A DNA stretch of 64,000 bases from assembly GCA_963693365.1 (NCBI GenBank), contig CAVNZM010000003.1, forward strand, positions 5,456,001 through 5,520,000. The letters run 5' to 3'. The notes under the pieces are model-generated. The model was not told the DNA's origin. It did no database searches and saw nothing but the letters and a program-made list of their open reading frames with translations. The translations under genes were made by a program, and so were the position numbers. Position 1 is the stretch's first letter. Every line of letters starts with the position of its first letter. Below, piece by piece: positions 57,277 through 64,000 of the stretch. Source of the DNA: Amoebidium appalachense. Taxonomy: Eukaryota; Ichthyosporea.

Positions 57277-57291
57277 ACAAGATTGCTGATG
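57277..57291 (-). repeat. Right terminal inverted repeat, outer element
   Basis: ACAAGATTGCTGATG, followed directly by (GT)n. Confidence 0.65.
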
Positions 57292-57326
57292 TGTGTGTGT
57301 GTGTGTGTGTGTGTTTGTGTGTGTGT

Positions 57327-57376
<50 letters not shown>

Positions 57377-57400
57377 GTATGTATGTGTGCATATGGGGGG
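57292..57400 (+). repeat. (GT)n tract right of the outer element
   Basis: Continuation of the (GT)n target into which the 23-kb element appears inserted, ending in GTATGT units and a G run at 57,395-57,404. Confidence 0.85.
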
Positions 57401-57404
57401 GGGG

Positions 57405-58450
57405 GTGTTGTTTTGTGTGGGTAAACGGGGAAGCAGAGTGCACAGATGGGTGTTATGTTATACACAACACAGAGACACACGGGAGAAACACAACCGGAGA
57501 GGTGGAACGATTACTGGGGCCATAGGAAAAGAATACGACTGCTTGATATTTATTCCAAGATGAAGTCCCTTTTATACTTGGGAATGTGAAATCGATAAAC
57601 CAATCAAAAGGACGAAAACTCTATTTTCCAATCAAAAAGACGAAAACTATGAGTGTAAAATATATCGATCGAAATCGTCTGTCGACACATAGAATATAAA
57701 ACTCAATCCTCTAATGAAAGAAACTTCTAATAAAAACACGGAAACATTTAACAAAATGAAACCACTTATGTAACTATTAGTTCACATCATACATTTATAC
57801 ATGTTCTTATCATAACACGTCTAAATATAATTATTCCTAATAGTTGGAGAACATAGCACAATGCTACGTCGTGAGAAAGGAATGGGAAAGGAATGTAAGT
57901 TACTATATTTGGGAAAATACAAACGAGATCTCATTGGGTGACATATTTAGATATTGACACAAACGACAATACGTGTGCGCGAGCTAAGTATGTCGATACG
58001 TACACAGATCTAAGATATCGGTGTACACGGAAACAGAAAGGAAAGAAAGAAAGAAAGGAAGAAAGGAAAAGGGAAAAGGAAACAAACTACAACAAACTAA
58101 TAAATAAATACAAAACTCAACTTCTAAGTCTTGCTATGAATCATGGGAAGATGACATCCCCACTCAAGGGTTGGAAGTTGGGTTCTCGTGAAGTTTGTTG
58201 ATGTGACTGTTGATGTCAATACTCTCACACATGTAGAAGCAGGTGCCGTGAAGTCACAGTCAAGTTTCCCCACTCGAGAAGACAATGGAGAAGACTTGAA
58301 GGGGCAAGCCAGGGAAGAAAACCAAAACGGAAGAAGCACACAACGACGGTTGCCTCTGAAGACTCGGAACATGACGGTAGCCAACGACGATATATAAATA
58401 TATATAGAAGAAAACAACTAGTGTATGTGTGACGTGTTGGTGGCTAATGA
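57405..58450. other. Intergenic sequence; no gene seen
   Basis: AT-rich, with a purine-rich (GAAA)n stretch at 58,035-58,080 and a short TATATAAATATATATAG at 58,390. Only short ORFs without motifs. Confidence 0.5.
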
Positions 58451-58454
58451 TTTA

Positions 58455-58640
58455 TACTGGGGACCACCCAGATAAACACAAGGCATGAACATCTTGTGGA
58501 CTGATTTATATACTGGTGGTCAACCAGTTAAGACACGGGGAATGAGCATCCCGAGGACTAGGTTTAGACTGGCAGTCAACCAGCACGCATTGGCTATAGA
58601 TAATTATTTATACTGGGACGCCATCCCAGTTCGACAGATA
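58455..58640. repeat. Four spaced ACTGG...CCAGT imperfect hairpins
   Basis: TACTGGGGACCACCCAG, ACTGGTGGTCAACCAGT, ACTGGCAGTCAACCAGC and CTGGGACGCCATCCCAG occur about 50 bp apart. They share the ATTTATACTGG context. They lie beyond the 3' end of the Copia polymerase. Confidence 0.7.
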
Positions 58641-58843
58641 TATAAGTCGAATATAAAAGAAAACCAATATATATGATGGTATATAAATAAACGACGGATG
58701 GTGGAGAAAGAAGTCCCCACTGAAGATGCACACACTGAAGATCGATGAAGACAGCAGTAGACTTTCGTTGGGAGGTGTCTCTACACGGTGAGGTGTAGAC
58801 CACTGGCCAGGGCCCCAACCTACTTGAAGACCACTGTAGATGA

Positions 58844-58844
<1 letters not shown>

Positions 58845-58880
<36 letters not shown>
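58845..58880 (+). repeat. G run next to the Copia stop codon
   Basis: About 29 G at 58,850-58,878, four bases downstream of the polymerase stop on the minus strand. Confidence 0.9.
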
Positions 58881-58882
<2 letters not shown>

Positions 58883-58883
58883 C

Positions 58884-59533
58884 TCAGTCACGAAGACTGA
58901 GTGAAGTACGGTGCTGCTCGTGGGAGGGCCCGGGCAGGGACTTGGTGAAGATGTCGGCCACGTTGTCTTTGGTGGACACGTAGGTGACGACCACATCCCC
59001 ACTCTTGATGTAGTCCTTCGTGTTGTGGTACCGGACAGCAATGTGTTTGGTCCGGTGCGTGATGCTGTTGGTGTGCAGGAGGGCAATGGTGGACTGGTTG
59101 TCACAGTAGACGGGGGTGGGGTCGGTCATCGGGTAGCCGAGTTCACGGAGGAGATCACGGTGCCAGATGACGTTTTGAACAGCAGCATTGATGGCCAGAA
59201 GCCTCGGTGGTGGATGTTGCCGTGATGGACTGCAGCTTCGAATACCATGTGATGGGTATGCCCTTGAAGAAGATGACGTAACCGGTGGTTGAACGACGGG
59301 TGTTGGGGCAGTTGGCAAAGTCGGCATCAGAATAACACTCCAGCAAGGATGTGTTGTCGTCGGATGCAGACTTGTCGTAGTGAAGGCCGAGGTTGGATGT
59401 GCCGATGAGGTACCGAACTACACGGAGTAGACATTCCCATGCAAGTTTGGTGGGGTTGGCACTGAATCTACCGAGGTAGCCGATGGCAAAGGAGATGTCG
59501 GGCCGGGAACAACGAGCAACCCACAAAAGACGG
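58884..59533 (-). pseudogene. Copia RNase H part, frameshifted
   Basis: Typical Ty1/Copia RNase H motifs: WVARCSRPDISFAIGYLGRF, WECLLRVVRYLIGT, LLECYSDADFANCPNTRRST, TWYSKLQSITATSTTEA. After a one-base shift near 59,200 come LLAINAAVQNVIW, VYCDNQSTIALLH, HIAVRYHNTKDYI and VADIFTKSLPG. RNase H degrades the RNA strand during reverse transcription. The frameshift lies at the conserved STTEAE block, so this copy is inactive unless it is a sequence error. The stop is at 58,884. Confidence 0.8.
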
Positions 59534-60013
59534 TGTAAACAGTTGGACTAGTTAGGATAAGGCAGAGTACAACTGAATCAAAATAAAGACAGAGAACGGG
59601 TAGAAAGGCACACGCGGCCAGGTTGCGTTTACTATGGGCCGACTCAGTCTGTCTCAGACTTCACTGATGTGATCCCCGTACTGGGACGGCTTTCTTATAT
59701 AGCCCCCAGGTTTCGGATCAAGGCCCAGGATTGGTTCATCCGCGGCCAGCGCGGGTGGCAACATGCCATTCGTGATTCTGGTGCGGTCCGAGCCAGTCAG
59801 ACCTTTGTCCTATTTATGCAAACCTCTTATTGGTTCACTTCGTTTATGTGGTATGCAGCGGAAGAACCATATATGGTTCAATTCTTAGGTCAGAGTGAGT
59901 CCTATTGGTGCGGACATAATATTTATGTGATATTCATGACAAAGCACGAATCGTGTGCTAGTAGATCACATTCTTTAGTAAACATGTACAGTTCATGTGT
60001 ACAGTTGTTTACA
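59534..60013 (-). repeat. 3' LTR (minus orientation)
   Basis: 480 bp with TG...CA ends. The plus-strand ORF of 126 codons starting in it is a chance ORF present in both LTRs. Confidence 0.9.
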
Positions 60014-60026
60014 CTCCCCCCCTTGT
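60014..60026 (-). other. Polypurine tract
   Basis: The minus strand reads ACAAGGGGGGGAG directly before the 3' LTR, as expected for plus-strand priming. Confidence 0.7.
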
Positions 60027-60199
60027 CGGGAGCCTGGTGGTGTCGTTAGACAAGCAAACCACCAGGCTGAGAGGCGATAAACAACCTTCAGCGAGAATTC
60101 CTGTGCGCCGAGCTGCTGGGCAGAACAGAGCAAGGACGGTTGAATAGTGTTGTGCACGTCTATGAGCACTTCTTCATTTGCCAAAACGTAAATTCATGC

Positions 60200-62400
60200 A
60201 GCATTCTTCTGTGATTTCATTTTCGTGGCGAAGATTATTGCAGAGTGTGTGCGAATTGTTCGCTTCGTCTCTGTGCTTGGCTTTTCTGTAGAAGTAGTAT
60301 TTTTCTTTTTGGGAATTTTTCCTTTTTAGGACACTCCCGCAGATTCGTTTTCAATTGCGAGTAATTTAGTTGTGTGGATGAATGATCATACCAAACATTC
60401 GATAATGAATATAACTCAAGCCTTAGGTCACTTCGTAGCTCAGGTAGTGGTGGATAGCTTCTTAGCGCTGCCCCTTATCCCGGTTCTACCTTAAGATCAT
60501 TAAGGCGAGTCACCATGGCCAGAAAAGCCACTTCTTTCATGAACAAAGAGCACTTCTTTCCTTTCAGCTTTAACCCTGCATCATCGGAGCCGGGAATAGC
60601 ATGAATAAGAATGCCCTAAATGTTCTTCGTTGGGCGACATAAAGAAATATATCAGCCCGTCAGAACCAGTAAAAACCCGGTTCATAATTCATAAGAAGAG
60701 GGTAGGCAAAGCAAGCCTTCTTCAGAAAACACATGCTTCCATTCGTGAGCAGTTTTCGTATCCCATTTGCCAGCCATTTTCGTTGAGCAGGGGGATTCCA
60801 GGCATAATACATTCTTCTGGAGGCTTGGCCTAAAAAGAAAAGTCGTCACAGTCGCCCTTTCTTTTGTAAGCAACTTCGTGAGCGCGCTTCGTGTTTTCAT
60901 ATCCTCCAGTGCAGGTCTGGATGGTGCCCCATCCTCTGCTTCATTTGTAGGTGGCCCTACTGTAGGTTCTGTTCGTTGTGTGGAATACCAAAACCATTCG
61001 TATTCGTGGAACTGCTTTGTGCTGTGCTTTCTTTCGTGTTGGTGTTCATGGAGTTACCCAATTCACACACCTACTACTTTCATACATCAGACGTAAGTAG
61101 CTGCCTGGGGAGTGTGTGGTTCGTGTTCGTGGCATTCTTCTGTTCCTTCGTGAGAAGAATATTCGTTTTAGCAGAGGTGCCCAATAAGGCAGCTTGTGGG
61201 GTTGTCTCCCGCATGTGCCCATTGGTGGGGTATGCACGTGCTAAATTGTTACAGTGTCATCATATTGCAAGGGAATAACATGGTCACCTCCGTACCAGGG
61301 CCTAGGTACACATGATGGTCCGATGTGTTAGTCAACAACACCTTGCATTCGTATTCGTATTCGTCTTCCACGTCACTTTCTTCAGTAGTGAAGGAGGGTA
61401 TTCGTAATTCGAAACTGAAAGGCTTCCAGCCAAAATACTGACGCTGTATGCTGGGGTTGTGAGGGAACGGTGCCCATACCACATTCTTTTGTTCTGGTGG
61501 GGGTGTACCGGCAGCTAGTGCAAGGCTTGACAGTGTAATTGGTATGTTACACCGTATTGCCACAGACGGGCATTCACCTTAAAATTCGTACCCAACACCT
61601 TCTTTGTTTCTCACATGCATGAACAAAAGTTCTGCATCGACTTTATTACATGCCTTTTGTGCACCAAGAGTGCAAATTCGTTAGGGCGTGGCACCAGGAA
61701 GGGCCGCCATACATGAGTCAGGCATATGTTCGTAATGTGTTTAGGCATGCCAGCATACATTCATGCGCATGTTGTGCATCCTGTGCGCTAAACTATGGGG
61801 CATGCTGTATTCGAGAACAGCAAGGGATTCGAAGCATGCATGCAACACTACTTTCATAAGATCTTAGGTCCTACATGCTATAGCAACAGCGACTATCTTC
61901 TTCGTTAAGTGCATTTGTGCTGAAAGTGGCCGTGCATCTGGCTTGCGAGTGCGGACGTGCATGCGGTGGCATGGACACGATGGCAGTGTGCAATAGGGCA
62001 ATGCACGCAAGGGCAACGGTTTTATTTTCTTCCTAACATAGAGGGGGCTGTGTGCATTGCAACCCAAGCAGTGTTGTGCATTCGTCCTTTCATTTTCGTA
62101 TTTCCAGTTCATTTTGCTTTCGTTTTTCGTTTTTTGTCGTTTGATAACTTCGTTACTTCGTTTTGTTTTCGTGTTGCATTCATTTCGTATTTCCTCTATG
62201 CAATCGTTTGTCGTTAATTCTTTATTTCATTGCGTATTCGTGATGGTTCGTTTTTCGTTGGTTCATTGCTTCGTTAGCAATTCTTTATTCGTTTGTTCGT
62301 GTATTCGTTGTTTCGTTGTGTATTCGTTTTTCTTCACATTTTTGATGTGTCGTAGCAAAAGAAGTTTTACATGCTTTCAATTCTTTCCGTGTAGGTGGGC
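60200..62400 (-). other. Interior of the LTR element: ACGAA-rich, U-poor sequence
   Basis: The pentamer ACGAA (plus-strand TTCGT) is extremely frequent, with nine copies in 62,221-62,340 alone. On the sense (minus) strand this gives long A-rich, T-poor stretches near the 5' end of the transcript. No protein domain was recognised. Confidence 0.7.
61249..61563 (-). CDS. Small hypothetical ORF inside the LTR element
   Basis: 104 codons on the sense strand of the element: an N-terminus rich in small residues, an acidic middle (EESDVEDEYEYECK), then a beta-strand-like tail (VYLGPGTEVTMLF). It is the only sense ORF of this size in the interior. No family is recognised. The acidic part is encoded by ACGAA-type repeats, so it may be fortuitous. 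Confidence 0.2.
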   Translation of the reverse strand: MAIRCNIPITLSSLALAAGTPPPEQKNVVWAPFPHNPSIQRQYFGWKPFSFELRIPSFTTEESDVEDEYEYECKVLLTNTSDHHVYLGPGTEVTMLFPCNMMTL

Positions 62401-62494
62401 TGGCCACTTCAAACTTGTAGGTGTATATATTCTAAGCCGGACAAGGAAAGATGTGCCTATCATCGGGGTAAAAAGGATTGTGATCGGCCATGGG

Positions 62495-62580
62495 AGATTC
62501 TTGAGCTGATTGAAAGATGTGAGATTCTTGAACTGATTGAAAGATGTGAGATTCGAAGGATGCGAGATTCTTGAACTGCG
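62495..62580. repeat. Short tandem repeat GAGATTCTTGAACTGATTGA
   Basis: Two to three degenerate units of about 27 bp next to the primer-binding site. Confidence 0.75.
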
Positions 62581-62590
62581 CGGTCGCCAA
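62574..62590 (-). other. Primer-binding site
   Basis: Directly inside the 5' LTR the minus strand reads TTGGCGACCGCGCAGTT. A TGG start is required to pair with the CCA end of a tRNA. The tRNA was not identified. Confidence 0.6.
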
Positions 62591-63070
62591 TGTAAACAGT
62601 TGGACTAGTTAGGATAAGGCAGAGTACAACTGAATCAAAATAAAGACAGAGAACGGGTAGAAAGGCACACGCGGCCAGGTTGCGTTTACTATGGGCCGAC
62701 TCAGTCTGTCTCAGACTTCACTGATGTGATCCCCGTACTGGGACGGCTTTCTTATATAGCCCCCAGGTTTCGGATCAAGGCCCAGGATTGGTTCATCCGC
62801 GGCCAGCGCGGGTGGCAACATGCCATTCGTGATTCTGGTGCGGTCCGAGCCAGTCAGACCTTTGTCCTATTTATGCAAACCTCTTATTGGTTCACTTCGT
62901 TTATGTGGTATGCAGCGGAAGAACCATATATGGTTCAATTCTTAGGTCAGAGTGAGTCCTATTGGTGCGGACATAATATTTATGTGATATTCATGACAAA
63001 GCACGAATCGTGTGCTAGTAGATCACATTCTTTAGTAAACATGTACAGTTCATGTGTACAGTTGTTTACA
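62591..63070 (-). repeat. 5' LTR (minus orientation)
   Basis: 480 bp, apparently identical to the other LTR. Confidence 0.9.
62735..62970 (-). promoter_or_regulatory. LTR promoter: CCAAT boxes and TATA box
   Basis: On the minus strand, CCAAT motifs (plus-strand CTATTGGTG about 62,960; TTATTGGTTC about 62,885; GATTGGTTC about 62,788) precede GGCTATATAAGAAAG at about 62,748. The order and direction agree with transcription on the minus strand. The other LTR has the same set. Confidence 0.6.
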
Positions 63071-64000
63071 GACGGCCGAGTAGTTCACGGTAGGGAACCT
63101 TGATGGGTGGTGAGTCGTTCTCGTTGATGGTGATGACGGTGCCGACGGGAATGGGAGTAGCCTTGGGGTGGGCATCGTTGAGGTTGAAGTCTCTGACGAT
63201 GTCGTTGATGTAGAACTGTTGAAGCAGCTTGAGGTGACCGGGGGTGTGGATGAGCTGGGTGCCGAGGAAGATGTCGGGGAGGTCGACCTTGCAGAGAGCT
63301 GACTTCATGATGTGGTCAACTAGATCCTTGGTGTGGGAAGAGTTGGCCGTGCAGATGATGATGACGTCGTCCACATAGTTGCCAGTGAGGATGATGTCAC
63401 CGTTGGGGAAGGTCTTGATGTAGACACATGGATCTGAACGGAGACGTTCGAGACCGTGAGCAAGGAGAGCTTTGTCGAAGTACTCATACCAGGCCAGTGA
63501 TGCTTGCTTGAGGCCGTAGAGTGCCTTCTTGAGTTTCCAGACCTTGTGCTCGTTGCCGGGGGTGATGAAGCCAGGTGGTGGCTCAATGTAGATGTCTTCT
63601 TGAAGAGGACTGTTGAGGAAGGCCGTTGAGACGTCGAGTTGATGAATCTCATGGTTGCCGTCCACACCGATGGCAAGGAGAGCACGGACGGAGGAGGACA
63701 TCACCACGGGGGAAGAGGTGTCACCGTAGTCAACACCGTAGACTTGAGTGAAGCCCTTTGCAACACCACGAGCCTTGATCTTGGTGTCACCGGCTGAGTT
63801 GAGGACTTTCTCAGTCACAAGCCACTTGAACTTGATGATGTTGGCATCAGGGGGGGGTTCAACGATGGTGAAGACATCCTTGGTGAGGAAGGCTTGGTAC
63901 TCGGAGGTGAGGGCAGCTATGACGGCATCACCGTTGGGACCGTTGCAAAGCTTTTGAATGCCCTTGGGGAGTTGGTCAATGTTGATGGTCGGTGCTGTGA
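63071..64000 (-). CDS. Copia reverse transcriptase, partial
   Basis: Open minus-strand frame running off the right edge of the window. From the edge: LPKGIQKLCNGPNGD, FKWLVTEKVL, KARGVAKGFTQVYGVDYGDT, QLDVSTAFLNSPLQEDIYIE, KLKKALYGLKQASLAWYEYF and the catalytic box NYVDDVIII, ending PYRELLGRL at the insertion point. These are the standard Ty1/Copia RT blocks, with the first catalytic Asp in QLDV and the DD pair in YVDD. This part has no stop or frameshift. Confidence 0.9.

Larger units (their letters stand above)
34213..57291. mobile_element. Putative 23-kb Plavaka/KDZ-like DNA transposon with cargo genes
   Basis: The ends are inverted repeats: CATCAGCAATCTTGT at 34,213-34,227 and its exact reverse complement at 57,277-57,291. 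Partial matches (GATCC/CATCC) continue inward. Both sides are flanked by TGTGTGTG (34,205-34,212 and 57,292-57,299). This is a possible 8-bp target duplication, although the (GT)n context makes it weak evidence. Inside both ends lie subterminal stretches rich in AAAGATGTC/GACATCTTT. The interior holds a Plavaka-like transposase gene (+), a six-exon gene of unknown function (-) and a JmjC-like ORF (-). A related 8.7-kb element is nested inside the transposase gene. Confidence 0.6.
59534..63070 (-). mobile_element. Young non-coding LTR retrotransposon (LARD-like) inserted in Copia
   Basis: Two 480-bp direct repeats (59,534-60,013 and 62,591-63,070) start TGTAAACAGTTGG and end CAGTTGTTTACA. I see no difference between them. 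The 5-bp target duplication GACGG flanks them (59,529-59,533 and 63,071-63,075). On the minus strand the element reads 5' LTR (63,070-62,591), primer-binding site, 2.6-kb interior, polypurine tract, 3' LTR (60,013-59,534). The interior has no gag, protease, polymerase or integrase, so it must depend on another element. Confidence 0.9.
58884..64000 (-). mobile_element. Copia (Ty1-type) retrotransposon polymerase region, interrupted
   Basis: Reverse transcriptase (64,000-63,071) and RNase H (59,533-58,884) are one minus-strand frame once the inserted LTR element and one GACGG copy are removed. The sequence crosses the junction without loss (LLG|R-L-L-W-V-A-R). The 5' part lies outside the window and no Copia LTR is recognised here. 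Confidence 0.8.

Noticed and set aside
59669-60049. Protein of 126 aa on the plus strand, with a second copy at 62,726
   Set aside because: Both copies lie in the LTRs, opposite to the transcription direction shown by the TATA box, primer site and polypurine tract. They are chance ORFs.

Overview
This is a 64-kb piece of a eukaryotic nuclear genome. It has GT-AG spliceosomal introns that join in phase, CCAAT and TATA promoter elements, several classes of eukaryotic transposon, AP2/ERF-like domains and very abundant simple repeats. AP2-type domains together with a chromodomain integrase fit an alga or other protist better than an animal or fungus, but the species cannot be named from sequence alone. 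Long G/C homopolymers and (GT)n/(CA)n tracts are unusually frequent, and almost all recognisable coding sequence belongs to mobile elements.

Layout. 0-5 kb: an edge exon on the minus strand, then two satellite arrays built on the same short AT-rich palindrome. 5-9 kb: a Ty3/gypsy-type integrase plus chromodomain gene with introns and a frameshift, followed by an ORF that looks like a ubiquitin-specific protease. 10.7-15.6 kb: two related AP2-domain loci in opposite orientation, one clearly broken, separated by microsatellites. 15.6-21.5 kb: simple repeats only. 21.7-26.7 kb: a non-LTR retrotransposon with three successive ORFs and a poly-A tail. 26.7-28.3 kb: a broken pogo-type transposase. 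29.1-29.5 kb: a long GC-rich inverted repeat. 30.4-33.7 kb: two divergent, unrecognised gene loci around a 134-bp tandem repeat rich in CCAAT boxes.

34.2-57.3 kb is the most interesting region. It appears to be one 23-kb DNA transposon with short terminal inverted repeats, inserted in a (GT)n tract. It carries a Plavaka/KDZ-like transposase gene on the plus strand and a six-exon gene of unknown function on the minus strand. A JmjC-oxygenase-like ORF lies inside the first intron of the six-exon gene. The transposase is interrupted by a second, related 8.7-kb element with 34-bp inverted repeats (43,951-52,607). The central catalytic part of the transposase is missing at that junction, so this copy is probably not autonomous.

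58.4-64 kb: a Copia polymerase (reverse transcriptase and RNase H) on the minus strand, split by a very young 3.5-kb LTR element. The LTR element has 480-bp LTRs that look identical, a GACGG target duplication, a primer-binding site, a polypurine tract and almost no coding capacity.

Genes here do not form a host pathway. The window is an island of nested mobile elements, some of which carry chromatin- or ubiquitin-related proteins. Coordinates of exons were worked out by hand from splice motifs and reading phase. No database search was possible.
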